Positions 1 to 8,481 are shown, numbered from the stretch's first letter. The stretch: DNA of 64,000 nt from Sinosporangium siamense (GCF_016863435.1 NZ_BOOW01000044.1:62001-126000); one strand, 5' to 3'. Notes: generated by a model from the sequence alone, not told the origin. Numbers and translations: made by a program.

Positions 1-838
1 GCATCGCGGGCAAAGATCTGACCCGCGACCAGCCGTACGACACGAGTTTCTCCAGGCGCAGCGGGCGGCCCTTGGGCAGGAGCGCGGTCACCGTGAAACG
101 GCCGATGTCAGGACCGCTCTCGCCGTACGCCTCGGCCTGTTCGCACCCGCTGACCGTGTGGTCGGCGGCGGCGGCGACGCGGATCCCGCTGACGGCGGTG
201 CGGTGGATGAGGCGCAGGCGAGTGCCGTTGGCGACGTCCTCCTCCGGCTGGAGCGAGCCGGCCAGGACCGTCGAGACGCGTGGGTCCCCGTCCGCGGCCT
301 CCGGGAGCTGCTCGTTGGCGATCAGCTCCGACTGCACGACCACACGGACGTCCTCGTCGAGCGGCTCGACCTCGAAGGCGACGGCGGCCACGGCGCGCTG
401 GGTGAGGGAGACGAGCCTGGTCGAGCGCACCCGGATGCGGCGGCCGGTGGGCGAGGTCCAGACGCAGTCGCGGTGCAGCAGTCCGCTGCGCAGGTCGAGC
501 ACGCGTTCGTGGGACTCCAGCCTGCCGTAGCGCAGGTCGAAGGGGGTGTCGTCGACGAGCAGGCGGATGATCTTGCCGTTGGTGACGTTGAGGATGGTCT
601 GGCCGTGGACCGGGTTGCCGTAGCCGATCTCGGCGTAGGGCAGCGGATGGCTTTCGTACACCCCGTTGAGGTAGGTGCCGGGCAGGCCGTGCGGTTCGCC
701 CTCGTCCAGGTTGCCGCGCCACCCGAAGTGCCCGTTGGACAGCGCGAACACCGACTCGCTCTGTGCCAGCACCTCCAGGTGGAGTTCGGTCTCGCGCAGG
801 CACCAGGGTTCGATCGCGTACGCCGGATGGCTGATCAA
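1..838 (-). CDS. GH65 family glycoside phosphorylase, N-terminal part (runs off window)
   Basis: The open frame reads from a TTG at 838 to the window edge. Its first 279 residues match the N-terminal beta-sandwich domain of family GH65 (maltose/trehalose/kojibiose phosphorylases): it opens ISHPAYAIEPWCL, then shows NGHFGWRGNLDEG, GTYLNGVYE and DLRSGLLHRD. Family members cleave alpha-glucosides with phosphate and release beta-glucose 1-phosphate. The catalytic domain lies outside the window, so the substrate cannot be read. The TTG start overlaps the stop codon of the upstream beta-phosphoglucomutase-like gene, so the two are translationally coupled; that enzyme would convert beta-Glc-1-P to Glc-6-P. 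The family call is firm and the specificity is open. Confidence 0.88.
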   Translation of the reverse strand, partial: MISHPAYAIEPWCLRETELHLEVLAQSESVFALSNGHFGWRGNLDEGEPHGLPGTYLNGVYESHPLPYAEIGYGNPVHGQTILNVTNGKIIRLLVDDTPFDLRYGRLESHERVLDLRSGLLHRDCVWTSPTGRRIRVRSTRLVSLTQRAVAAVAFEVEPLDEDVRVVVQSELIANEQLPEAADGDPRVSTVLAGSLQPEEDVANGTRLRLIHRTAVSGIRVAAAADHTVSGCEQAEAYGESGPDIGRFTVTALLPKGRPLRLEKLVSYGWSRVRSLPAM

Positions 839-1572
839 TGTGTGTCCCCGAGCAGTTCGGCGAGGTCCTTGACGACGATGTCGGCGCCGTGCGCCCGCAG
901 GGCCGCCGCGTGCCCGATCCGGTCGACGCCGACGACATAGCCGAAGGCGCCCGCCCGGCCGGCGTCCATGCCGGCGACGGCGTCCTCGAACACCGCGGCG
1001 TGCTCGGGGGTGACACCGAGGTCCGCGGCGGCGGCCAGGAAGGTGTCCGGGGCCGGTTTGCCCGCGAGGCCCCGCTCGGCGGCTACCCTGCCGTCCACAC
1101 GCACGTCGAAAAGATCTCCGATGCCCGCCGCGTCGAGCACGTCGCGGCAGTTGACGCTGGACGACACGACGGCGGTCGCCAGGCCCGCCCGCCGTACGAT
1201 CTCCAGGAACTCCACCGACCCGGGATAGGCCTCCACGCCCTCCTCACGGATCTTGGTGAGCACCAGGTCGTTCTTCCGGTCCCCCAGGCCGCGCACGGTG
1301 TCGAGGCCGGGCGGATCGTCCTCCTCCCCCTCGGGCAGCGTGATGTGCCGGGAGGCGAGGAAGGCGCGCACGCCGTCGTAGCGGGGGCGGCCGTCGACGT
1401 AGGCGTCGTAGTCGGCCTGGCCGAAGGGGCGGAAGCCGTCGCCGTCCCGGCGCCGGAGGAAGTCGTCGAACGTCTCCTTCCAGGCCGCCTCGTGGACCAC
1501 GGCCGTCTTGGTCAGCACGCCGTCCAGGTCGAAGAGGAAGGCCCGCACCTCACGCGGGATCAGCAGCTTCAT
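835..1572 (-). CDS. pgmB: beta-phosphoglucomutase-like HAD hydrolase
   Basis: This 245-residue HAD-superfamily protein has the nucleophile motif FLFDLDGVLT near residue 13, motif II VVSSS near 141, the Lys of motif III in LAGKPAPD, and the acidic motif AAVFEDAVAG. It carries an alpha-helical cap of the beta-PGM type. Beta-phosphoglucomutases interconvert beta-glucose 1-phosphate and glucose 6-phosphate in the cytoplasm. It is the upstream partner of the GH65 gene, with overlapping stop and start, which is the usual arrangement for a phosphorylase/mutase pair degrading an alpha-glucoside. A simple phosphatase of the same subfamily is possible, but the neighbour favours the mutase. Confidence 0.85.
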   Translation of the reverse strand: MKLLIPREVRAFLFDLDGVLTKTAVVHEAAWKETFDDFLRRRDGDGFRPFGQADYDAYVDGRPRYDGVRAFLASRHITLPEGEEDDPPGLDTVRGLGDRKNDLVLTKIREEGVEAYPGSVEFLEIVRRAGLATAVVSSSVNCRDVLDAAGIGDLFDVRVDGRVAAERGLAGKPAPDTFLAAAADLGVTPEHAAVFEDAVAGMDAGRAGAFGYVVGVDRIGHAAALRAHGADIVVKDLAELLGDTH

Positions 1573-1634
1573 AACCGGCTCATCCCCACGATGACCTGCT
1601 TGAACACCCCCTCCGCGCGCGGAAGCGGGCGGGC

Positions 1635-1890
1635 TCAGGAGGTGAGGCCGAGCTCGCCCACGTGCGCGCCGGCTTGGAAGCGGTACTCCGATTCAAGGCG
1701 CTTCATCAGCTCGGCCACCCGGCGCCGGTAGGTGCGCACCGAGATGCCGAGCCGCCGCGCCGCGTCTCGTCGGTTAGGCCCGCGCGGAGGGTGCCGAGGA
1801 TGGCCCGGGCCTCCGGGCCATCCGCGGGTAGCTCGGTGCGCATCGACCAGACGCGCAGGTCGGCGGAGGACCGCCAGGTGGCGTCGAAGG
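1635..1890 (-). pseudogene. LuxR-type regulator C-terminus, frameshifted remnant
   Basis: Two reading frames join into one recognisable tail. The upstream part reads FDATWRSSADLRVW and ILGTLRAGLTDE (about 1888-1775). After a frame change near 1770 the sequence continues AARRLGISVRTYRRRVAELM and ends FQAGAHVGELGLTS. Together these are the end of a sensor domain and a LuxR-type helix-turn-helix as found at the C-terminus of actinobacterial regulators. The N-terminal two thirds are missing, and the frame is broken exactly before the DNA-binding helices. I read it as a dead fragment left by recombination between the HAD gene and the PIG-L gene. Confidence 0.65.
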
Positions 1891-1931
1891 ACGGGCGAAG
1901 ACCTCGCCCTGCTCTCCTGGCTGAACACGCC

Positions 1932-2666
1932 CTAGCGGGTGAACACCTCGAAACTCACCGCGCGTCGCCCGCCGAACCGCGCCGACGCCAGCGTGGTCGC
2001 CTCGTCCATGAAGGCTCTGCAGTACGCCTCGGGGTCCTCGTCCGTCAGCGCCTCGATGTAGGTGCGGTGCTCCAGGAGGGAGGCCACCGCGCGCTCCACG
2101 CCTTCCTCGACGGCCACGGCGTGCGTGGGGTGCGGCGACGCCGCCACCGCGGTCCACCGCACCCCGTCCCACGGTTCCAGACCCTGCTCGGTGAGCTCGG
2201 GGAAGATCCACCGGTTGCCGGCGTCGGCCGCCGCGTCGATCGCCGCCCGCCCCACCGCCCGGTGGTCGGGGGTGTTCCACATCGTGCCGTCCCAGGTGTC
2301 ACGGTGGTTCAAGGTGATCACAAGCTCCGGCCGGTGGCGGCGGATCGCCGCGGCGAGGTCGCGGCGCAGGGCCACCCCGTATTCGATCACGCCGTCGCGG
2401 TGATCGAGGAACTCCACCGCCGTCACCCCGACCGCCGCGGCACTGGCCCGCTGCTCCCGCTCCCGCAGGGGCGCGGCCTTGTCGGGGTGCAGCCCGTCGA
2501 TGCCGGCCTCCCCGCGCGTCGCCAGCGTGTAGACCACCTCACGGCCCTCGTCGACCCAGGTGGCGATGGCGGCGGCGGTGCCGTACTCGAGATCGTCGGG
2601 GTGGGCGACGATGGCGAGCGCGCGTCGCCAGTCGGAGGGCATGGAGGCCAGCTGTTCTTGTGTCAC
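1932..2666 (-). CDS. PIG-L (LmbE-like) family deacetylase
   Basis: This 244-residue protein carries the zinc motif AHPDDLEYG near residue 21 and a downstream conserved NHRDTWDGTMWNTPDH segment typical of the PIG-L/LmbE family. Characterised members deacetylate N-acetylglucosamine conjugates, such as MshB and mycothiol conjugate amidase in mycothiol metabolism. This one lacks the length and neighbours of MshB, so its substrate is unknown. The GTG start follows a G-rich ribosome site. It stands alone, between the LuxR remnant and a SnoaL-like gene. Confidence 0.85.
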   Translation of the reverse strand: MTQEQLASMPSDWRRALAIVAHPDDLEYGTAAAIATWVDEGREVVYTLATRGEAGIDGLHPDKAAPLREREQRASAAAVGVTAVEFLDHRDGVIEYGVALRRDLAAAIRRHRPELVITLNHRDTWDGTMWNTPDHRAVGRAAIDAAADAGNRWIFPELTEQGLEPWDGVRWTAVAASPHPTHAVAVEEGVERAVASLLEHRTYIEALTDEDPEAYCRAFMDEATTLASARFGGRRAVSFEVFTR

Positions 2667-2753
2667 GCCCCCATGTCTACCAGGGGTACGGCAGAGCCGG
2701 CGGAAACGTGATCGCTCCGGCCGTCGTCGTCCTGGGCCGGCGGCGCGCCGGGC

Positions 2754-3182
2754 TCATAGGCCGATGTCGGGCAGGCGGCCGATCTGGGCTAGGACGTCCA
2801 GTTGGTCGAAGTAGAGGCGCATGCTGATGATCAGTCCGTTTTCGACGGCGCACACGAAGCAGGCGCGGAGCTGCAGGGAGCGGCCTGTGGGCTCGATCCG
2901 TCTGCCCGCCACCACCAGGGGGCCGGTGTGGGTGCCGACGACGGAGAACTCGTCAACGGTGATGTCGCCGACTCCGGTCGACTGCCACGACTCCACGCGG
3001 GAGTCGGGGAAGGCGTCCCAGAACATCTGGACGTAGGTGGCGAACTGTTCGGGGCCCTCGGCCTCCCCCTCGGGGCTGGTGCCGACGGCGGCCGGGCTGA
3101 AGGTGCTCTTCAGGGTCTCCATGTCGTGGTCGCTGAAGGCGGAGATGTATCTATCCATGACCTCGCGGGCCGCCCCGGTCAT
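2754..3182 (-). CDS. SnoaL-like (NTF2-fold) protein
   Basis: This is a small protein of 142 residues with the alpha+beta cone pattern of SnoaL-like proteins: an N-terminal helix REVMDRYISAFSDHDMETL, then FVQMFWDAFPDSR-type and VVGTHTGPL strands, ending in YFDQLDVLAQIG. Family members include polyketide cyclases, but most lone copies have unknown function. The start was set at the ATG at 3182 because a GGGGGAT ribosome site lies five bases upstream; a longer frame upstream lacks one. Nothing nearby links it to a pathway. Confidence 0.8.
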   Translation of the reverse strand: MTGAAREVMDRYISAFSDHDMETLKSTFSPAAVGTSPEGEAEGPEQFATYVQMFWDAFPDSRVESWQSTGVGDITVDEFSVVGTHTGPLVVAGRRIEPTGRSLQLRACFVCAVENGLIISMRLYFDQLDVLAQIGRLPDIGL

Positions 3183-3319
3183 CGATCCCCCAAATTGGAT
3201 CCGCGCGCGGCCGGACCGCCGCCTAGAGCATGCCGTGCAACCGCTCTCATCAGGCACGATGCTACGCCCAGCCACCCGCGAGCCCCCGCGCTCCGACTTC
3301 GTACGGCGCGGCGGAGCTA

Positions 3320-3351
3320 GTCAAGCCTCCTTGACGTCAGGCTGTCTTGAC
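3320..3351 (+). promoter_or_regulatory. Inverted repeat GTCAAG-N4-CTTGAC plus third half-site
   Basis: A perfect palindrome GTCAAGCCTCCTTGAC occupies 3320-3335. A third copy of the half-site, CTTGAC, starts 16 bases after the second arm at 3346. The array ends 15 bases before the ATG of the small HTH gene at 3367, so a bound protein would block its transcription. Autoregulation by that gene's own product is the simplest reading and is inference. Confidence 0.45.
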
Positions 3352-3366
3352 GAAACACTCGGAATC

Positions 3367-3771
3367 ATGATTGATCCCGACACCGTGGAGCAGCACCACA
3401 CGCTCCTCACCGCAGCCGCCCGCCTCAACGACCTCCGCATCCGCGAAGCCCTCGCCTCCGCCGGCGAGGAGGACGAACCCGGCACACCCTCGCTGACCCG
3501 CGAAGAGGCCCTCGAACTACTCGCCCTCGGCGAGGTCCTCGCCCGCAAGGCGGGCTACGGCAGGCAGCTCACCGTTCGCTCCGCCCGCGCCGCGGGCGCC
3601 TCCTGGACCCAGATCGGCACCGCCCTCGGCACCAGCAAACAGGCCGCCTGGGAGGCCCACAACCGCTGGATCGACGACCAGGCCCACCACGACGCCCGCC
3701 ACGGCCACTACGGCTGGGACCCTTCCGACATAGCCGCCGCCCGAGCCCTCGCGGGAGAAAACGACACCTGA
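3367..3771 (+). CDS. Small helix-turn-helix-like protein
   Basis: The predicted protein has 134 residues and is mostly helical. A helix-turn-helix-like segment, GASWTQIGTALGTSKQAAWE, sits near residues 85-104, preceded by an acidic EEALELLALGEVLARKAG helix. It resembles short actinobacterial DNA-binding proteins of unknown role. The ATG was chosen because the GTCAAG/CTTGAC array lies directly upstream and no homologous coding pattern extends further. It is monocistronic. The DNA-binding role is an inference from the single motif. Confidence 0.6.
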   Translation: MIDPDTVEQHHTLLTAAARLNDLRIREALASAGEEDEPGTPSLTREEALELLALGEVLARKAGYGRQLTVRSARAAGASWTQIGTALGTSKQAAWEAHNRWIDDQAHHDARHGHYGWDPSDIAAARALAGENDT

Positions 3772-4031
3772 CGTTTCCAGCGGTCGCCGACCGTGGAACT
3801 CCGGCTCCGGTTTCGCCGGGAACGGCAAAGCTGCAGTGCCTGACAAGCGTTGCAGGCCGTACACGACCTCGACGATGAGGGGCTCCAACCGCTGCGCGGA
3901 GCGATCAAGGTCAGCCGCCGGGTGGTAGACGAGGGACTCCGGTGGGGATAGGGCAGCCAAAAGGACGAGATGTTGTCAACGGCCAAGTGCGTGTGGCTCT
4001 GGCGCAAAATGTGTGACGTCCTCACACAGGG
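3772..4031. other. Gene-free stretch with hairpin and possible IS end
   Basis: No intact gene is visible. A short plus-strand frame around 3855-3950 (LQPLRGAIKVSRRVVDEGL) looks coding but is open at neither end as a gene. A perfect 7-bp hairpin TGTGTGA-CGTCC-TCACACA lies at 4010-4028, just beyond the transposase remnant. The bases GGCTCTGGCGCAAA at 3995-4008 resemble ends seen on actinomycete ISL3 elements, but I could not find the opposite end. Confidence 0.3.
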
Positions 4032-4358
4032 TCATTTCCGCCGGAGGTCACAGAGGATGATCTTCCGGAGAAGGTCGAGGTTGGCTCGCCCATATCGGCT
4101 CCGTTTGAGCGCCTTGATCCTCGTTACGTTGCCCTCAACGGCGCCCGAGGAGTAGGGCAGGGTCAAGCTGTTGGTGACGGCGTCCAGGTCTCGTTCGATG
4201 CCGCGGGCGAAGGAACGCAGCTGCGGGATGTCAGCGGCGTGTACGGTGGCCGGCCACGCCTTCAGGATGGACGCTCCGGTGCGGTTCATCATCATCTCGG
4301 CGAACGCGGTCACGTGCTGGACCAGGTCGGCCTTGTGCGGCGTCGAGGCGCTCTCCAC
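4032..4358 (-). mobile_element. ISL3-family transposase, C-terminal remnant
   Basis: About 108 residues match the end of the ISL3 DDE transposase: HVTAFAEMMMNRTG, QLRSFARGIERDLDAV, then LPYSSGAVEGNVTRIKALKR and YGRANLDLLRK. The catalytic Glu region (GAVEG) is present, but the N-terminal zinc finger and first two acidic residues are gone, so the protein is inactive. The upstream border abuts a regulator gene that lacks its own 5' end, so insertion or deletion of this element probably truncated that gene. Confidence 0.8.
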
Positions 4359-4473
4359 CGCCGACGATGAGACCGTGACTGGCGGAGGAAGGCTTTAACG
4401 TCTTGCCCTTCTCGAGTTCGAGCAGGTCGCCGCCCGCACCACAGCCGCCGTCTACACCGGCCACATCGTCGGC

Positions 4474-5388
4474 ATGGCCGAGGTCATCGCCGTGCGGGAT
4501 ATAATCAGTGCCTTCAGCGACATCGATGAACGCCACGGCGGGCTTCACGGCCGCAGTGCCTTGGTCACCTACCTGCGCGACGACGTCGCCCCGCTGTGCC
4601 GGGGCCGTTTCCGCACCGACGAGATCCGTAGTCAGATGCTGTCGGCCGCCAGCCGTGGCGTTCACCTGCTGGGATGGAAAAGCTATGACGCCGGGCACCA
4701 AGGCCTCGCCCAGCGGTACTACCTGCAGTCCTACGCTCTAGCCGCCGAATCGGGCATCGCAGGCCACGACGGGTTCGTGATGCGTACCATGGCCATGCAG
4801 GGCCTCAAGCTCCACCGCCCCGAGCACTGCCGATCACTGGCCGAAACAGGCCTTGCTCGCGCAAAAGGACGAGTGGACAGCCAGACCGAAGCCCTGTTTC
4901 GGATCGTATACGCCCACACTCTGGCTAAAACCGGCCATCGACGTTCTTCACTGGCCGAGGCCGAGCGAGCGCATCTCCTGCTGAGCACCAACCCCGGTGA
5001 CGAAGTGCCGTTCTGGGCATTGGCGTGGGGACCTCCGGTGGCATCTGTGCACTCGCGCGCCGCCAAAGTCTACGAAGCCCTCGGCGACCACGCGGCCGCC
5101 GCCGAGCAGTACGCCGGCGCCGCCACCAGCCGACCTTCTGGCACCTACGCCCGGATCGTCGCCCTGGACCTGGTGGCCGCTGCCGAGATGCAGCTCAAAA
5201 GAGGCGGCATCGAGCAGGCGTGCTCCACATGGAACCAGGCCATCGACCACCTGGACGGCGTGCGGTCCGTCCGCACCCGCAAGGCAGTCACCAGAATACG
5301 CGTCGAGCTGGGCCGGTTCCGGGCTCGCGGCCTGCGGTGTGCGGCCGAGCTCGACGAACGGGCCCGGGACTTCCTCACCCGCGCCTAG
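4474..5388 (+). CDS. XRE/TPR-type regulator lacking its N-terminal DNA-binding domain
   Basis: The 304-residue frame is the TPR-like ligand or scaffold part of an actinobacterial XRE-family regulator. Helical pairs include YYLQSYALAAESGIAGHD, TEALFRIVYAHTLAKTGH and ALGDHAAAAEQYAGAA. The same frame can be read back to 4399 (LLEFEQVAARTTAAVYTGH), where an in-frame TAA closes it. That segment is normally preceded by about 100 residues containing the helix-turn-helix, absent here. The gene is therefore 5'-truncated, probably by the ISL3 event next door, and is likely a pseudogene although the ATG at 4474 could be used. Its stop overlaps the convergent NUDIX gene by four bases. Confidence 0.65.
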   Translation: MAEVIAVRDIISAFSDIDERHGGLHGRSALVTYLRDDVAPLCRGRFRTDEIRSQMLSAASRGVHLLGWKSYDAGHQGLAQRYYLQSYALAAESGIAGHDGFVMRTMAMQGLKLHRPEHCRSLAETGLARAKGRVDSQTEALFRIVYAHTLAKTGHRRSSLAEAERAHLLLSTNPGDEVPFWALAWGPPVASVHSRAAKVYEALGDHAAAAEQYAGAATSRPSGTYARIVALDLVAAAEMQLKRGGIEQACSTWNQAIDHLDGVRSVRTRKAVTRIRVELGRFRARGLRCAAELDERARDFLTRA

Positions 5389-6152
5389 AGCGCATCGCAG
5401 GTGCCGCCTCCAAGCCATACCCGACTATGCCGCCGCACGATCGGCTCCAGGTAGTCCACCTGAGGGCCGGCAAGGCGGGCCACCTCGGCGGCGGAGCGGA
5501 CAAGCGCGATCTCCTCCAGCTCGGGGTCACGCCCCCGCGCCGCCTCAGCAGCCAGCAGGGCCGTGAACCGCTCGCGCAGTAGCGGCTCCGGCCTGGCCGC
5601 GACACGGAAGAACACACCGATACTGCCGTTCTCACCGCACGTGACCGCCCACAGGGTAAGCTCTGCGGGCTCCAAGTCGCTGCCGGTCTCCTCGGCCAGC
5701 TCCCGGGCGGCCTGATCGCGCAGCGCCGCCTCATCGAGGTGTTCGCCGGCGTCGGGCGGCTCGAGCGAGCCACCGGGAAGCTGCCAGCGGCCGGGGGCGG
5801 CGGTGGACGGCGACATCCGCCCCACCAGCAGGGCGCCGTCATCGGTCGGCTGCACCGCGACGACGAACAGCGACGGCAACGCGTCGGCACCCGGCACCCG
5901 GCGCAGCGCGTAGTGCCGGTAGGTCACCCGCGTCCAGGACAGCACCAGGCTGCACGGCCCGTCCCACTCCAGCCCCGCGCACGCCACCACCGGCCCGTCG
6001 AACAGGCTGCCGGGGTTGGCCCTCACCGCCTCATCCCACACACGGTCCATCGCGAATCGGTGTTCGGACGGCACCTGCGGCGCGGCGGTCTCAATCAGGC
6101 GCAATCGCTGAACTTCCAGCATTTCAACGCCGTCGGGCTCTGGCTCGGTCAC
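5385..6152 (-). CDS. NUDIX hydrolase
   Basis: A NUDIX domain is clear: WQLPGGSLEPPD leads into an expanded box ending ARELAEETG, with the REL-EETG metal-binding Glu residues intact. An N-terminal region (CAGLEWDGP, SWTRVTYRHYALRR) precedes it, as in actinobacterial proteins of about 250 residues. Such enzymes hydrolyse nucleoside diphosphates linked to another moiety; the substrate is unknown. I placed the start at the GTG at 6152; an ATG at 6122 (MLEVQRLRL) is a good alternative. Stops of this gene and the convergent regulator overlap. Confidence 0.8.
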   Translation of the reverse strand: MTEPEPDGVEMLEVQRLRLIETAAPQVPSEHRFAMDRVWDEAVRANPGSLFDGPVVACAGLEWDGPCSLVLSWTRVTYRHYALRRVPGADALPSLFVVAVQPTDDGALLVGRMSPSTAAPGRWQLPGGSLEPPDAGEHLDEAALRDQAARELAEETGSDLEPAELTLWAVTCGENGSIGVFFRVAARPEPLLRERFTALLAAEAARGRDPELEEIALVRSAAEVARLAGPQVDYLEPIVRRHSRVWLGGGTCDAL

Positions 6153-6414
6153 CGGCTCATCGTAGGAGCGAACATGCGGCGGTGAGGTACAACCAGGCCG
6201 AAGATTCACGCCTTGGTCCGGCCAGCCGATGTGTAGAGCCCTTGTAGCGACTGTGGGCACGCACGGACGCGACCACTGACGTGATCGCTCCGTCATGACA
6301 GGGCGGCGGTCGAAGCACCGCCCCCTAACATCGTGGCGGTAGCTCGTTGTCCAGGTGGCCGGACATTAGGCAGTGCAGGCCGGAGGCGTAGCCTCTATAG
6401 GCGGATCGCTGAAA

Positions 6415-7275
6415 CTAGAAGCCGGTCCAAAGGTCGCTGTCGCGCCTTTGCTTGAGGGTGCCGAGGCGGTGGTAGAGCTGAGCTGTGACCGCTTGCTCAC
6501 CTCGATCACTACGCCGGATAAAAGCTCCCAGCGTGTGAAAGTCACGCATTCTGGTCAGAATGGTGTGCCCCGGCCATGTGCGTGGGTCGTAGCCGTACGC
6601 ATCGACGAAATCTCTGAGGTCATCCTCTGTGGCTCCATAACGCACCGACTGAAATGTATTGGCAAGGTCGAGCTCGCGCGGTGCCATCCCGGCTTCATCC
6701 CAGTCACCGAACCGTACAGCGTCGCCGTCCCACAATGTGTTCCCCGTGTAAGCATCGCCGTGGACAAGCCCCTCACCCAGGGGAAACCGAAGCTCGGAGT
6801 AGGCCTCAAGCAACTCGTCAACTGCACCCAATAACCAACACCGGTCGGCGTCCGCGAGATGGGAGCTGCCTTCCACCGTGCTCCGCAACGACGCCAACGG
6901 CTTGTAACACGGTAGTTCCATAGGTGGCCGAGGCAACGCGTGCAGCCGGCGTAGGAGCGTACCGAGGTGCTTTGTGCCGGGAATCGGCCGTCCCAGCTGT
7001 TGCGGATAGTAGCGCCACCACGTCATCACGTACTGCTCCCGCACGACAGGTTGATCAATCTCCAGCGGCTGGGTGACCGGGAGCCCCTGCAGCACCAGCC
7101 AGCGGGTCAACGCGACCGCCCTCGCTGCGGCTGCCATGGCAGTGCTCGGTGCCACCCGCACAACGGCGTGGTCATCGGGCAGCAGATAGACGGAAGTCGC
7201 ATGCTGCCGCAGCGGCACCATGCCTTGAACCGACAGACCGACGGCGGCGCTGCCTTCCCGGATCACGTTGATCAT
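6415..7275 (-). CDS. APH-family phosphotransferase
   Basis: The 286-residue protein has the aminoglycoside-phosphotransferase/choline-kinase fold. The catalytic loop LVHGDAYTGNTLWDGD supplies the Asp and Asn, RFGDWDEAG is the metal-binding motif, and VYLLPDDHAVVRV marks the N-lobe. Members phosphorylate hydroxyl groups of small molecules, but most uncharacterised actinobacterial copies are not resistance genes. Its ATG overlaps the stop of the TPR protein upstream (ATGA at 7272-7275), so the two form a coupled pair. This kinase/regulator pairing is frequent in actinomycetes; its role is not known to me. Confidence 0.82.
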   Translation of the reverse strand: MINVIREGSAAVGLSVQGMVPLRQHATSVYLLPDDHAVVRVAPSTAMAAAARAVALTRWLVLQGLPVTQPLEIDQPVVREQYVMTWWRYYPQQLGRPIPGTKHLGTLLRRLHALPRPPMELPCYKPLASLRSTVEGSSHLADADRCWLLGAVDELLEAYSELRFPLGEGLVHGDAYTGNTLWDGDAVRFGDWDEAGMAPRELDLANTFQSVRYGATEDDLRDFVDAYGYDPRTWPGHTILTRMRDFHTLGAFIRRSDRGEQAVTAQLYHRLGTLKQRRDSDLWTGF

Positions 7276-8105
7276 GAGGCCATTTCCCCTTCCACAGACG
7301 TAACGCTGTCGATCAACTCGTATCCCTGGATCTGCTCGGCGAGCTCCCGTGCGCTGCCGTTCCTCGCGAAGGACGGCCGTTTCAGCATGTCCTCGATACG
7401 GGCGAGAGCGCTGCCGAACTGCTGGATCCGCCGCTCCACGGGGATCTCGACGACCGGCCGCAGCCTACGCACGGCCTCGCGGACGTCACCCTGGGCAAGA
7501 GGAGCAAGAGCCGAGTCGACGCGGGCCAAAGCCTCGTCACCATATGAACGTTCGTCTTCTGGCCCTCGCTCATATGCCGCGATGGCCGCCGCTGCATGAC
7601 GATCCGCAGCGGCATGCTCGCCGAGCAGGGCGTAGGTTCCGCCCATGTAGTACTCCTGCTTGGCGAGAGGGAAACTGAAGATCCCGCCGAACTGCGCCAC
7701 ATCGTCAAGCTGCGGGCTCTCCTCCCGAGCCGTGTACAAGCGTGCGAGAGCGGCCGCCGCCCGCTCCCGATCGCCGATGCGCGCGGCGGCGCGGGCTTCG
7801 ATGGCGGCGATCCGGATGCGGGATGCCCCAGCCGGAGCGCTCTTGGCGGCCCTGCAGGCCAACCGTACGGCCAGCCTGCTCTGCGGCGACCACTCGGCGA
7901 TGAGAGCAGAGGTGCCTTGGGCCCACACGTGTAGCCCTGTGTGGCCCGCCTGTTCCGCGCACGTCCAGGCGGTTCTGGTCTGCGCCATCGCCGAGCGCTG
8001 ATCTCCAAGGCTGGGCACGACGCATGCATGGACGATTGCATCAAGTTCCGATGGCCGCGCCCTCCTGCACCTGGCATGGAGTGGAGCCTGTCCGGCTACC
8101 TCCAC
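7272..8105 (-). CDS. TPR-like protein, probably the C-terminal part of an XRE-family regulator
   Basis: The sequence is a helical-repeat domain of the type that follows an XRE helix-turn-helix: GLHVWAQGTSALIAEWS, RIRIAAIEARAAARIGDR, FPLAKQEYYMGGTYALLGEH and LRPVVEIPVERR. Full regulators of this class are near 400 residues; this frame has 277 from the GTG at 8105, and an in-frame TGA closes it about 50 bases upstream with no DNA-binding domain. It is either a scaffold protein in its own right or a 5'-truncated regulator. It is coupled by ATGA overlap to the phosphotransferase gene. Confidence 0.6.
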   Translation of the reverse strand: MEVAGQAPLHARCRRARPSELDAIVHACVVPSLGDQRSAMAQTRTAWTCAEQAGHTGLHVWAQGTSALIAEWSPQSRLAVRLACRAAKSAPAGASRIRIAAIEARAAARIGDRERAAAALARLYTAREESPQLDDVAQFGGIFSFPLAKQEYYMGGTYALLGEHAAADRHAAAAIAAYERGPEDERSYGDEALARVDSALAPLAQGDVREAVRRLRPVVEIPVERRIQQFGSALARIEDMLKRPSFARNGSARELAEQIQGYELIDSVTSVEGEMAS

Positions 8106-8481
8106 CTTCTCGCCCCGCTTGGCCTCCGGGTCCGCGTCGTCCGTGAGATGTCACACGCCTTCACCCTGTTGGGGCTCTCCCTCGACGAGTCCTGATTCGA
8201 GTACGTGGGGCCACCCTTCAGAGGGGGGCGGGTGGTCCCACCTTCGCCGGTCTCAGTCGCGCCCTTTCTCCAGGCGCGCCGCGCTGACGATGCAAGGTGG
8301 CCATCAGCGTCCGCCGACGGCTGGCTTCCTCCCTTTGGAAGGTGCGAAAGAACAGGATACGGGCGGTCTTGGTGGCGTAAGCGTTGGGACAGTCGATCCA
8401 CCTCCGATACCCGTGCATCGCCACCGATGTTTCCTAGGCCAGGTCCTCAGCCTGGTGGGGAAGAGCTCCAATCCGCCGCAG
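8106..8481. other. No convincing gene
   Basis: No supported gene. A minus-strand frame at 8218-8424 (GTG start, YRRWIDCPNAYATKTARILF) has mixed composition and could be a small hypothetical gene, but its codon use is not clearly coding and I do not call it. Confidence 0.3.

Noticed and set aside
8218-8424. Possible small minus-strand gene
   Set aside because: It has a GTG start and mixed composition, but codon third positions are not G/C-biased and it overlaps other open frames. Left as a note in the region entry.
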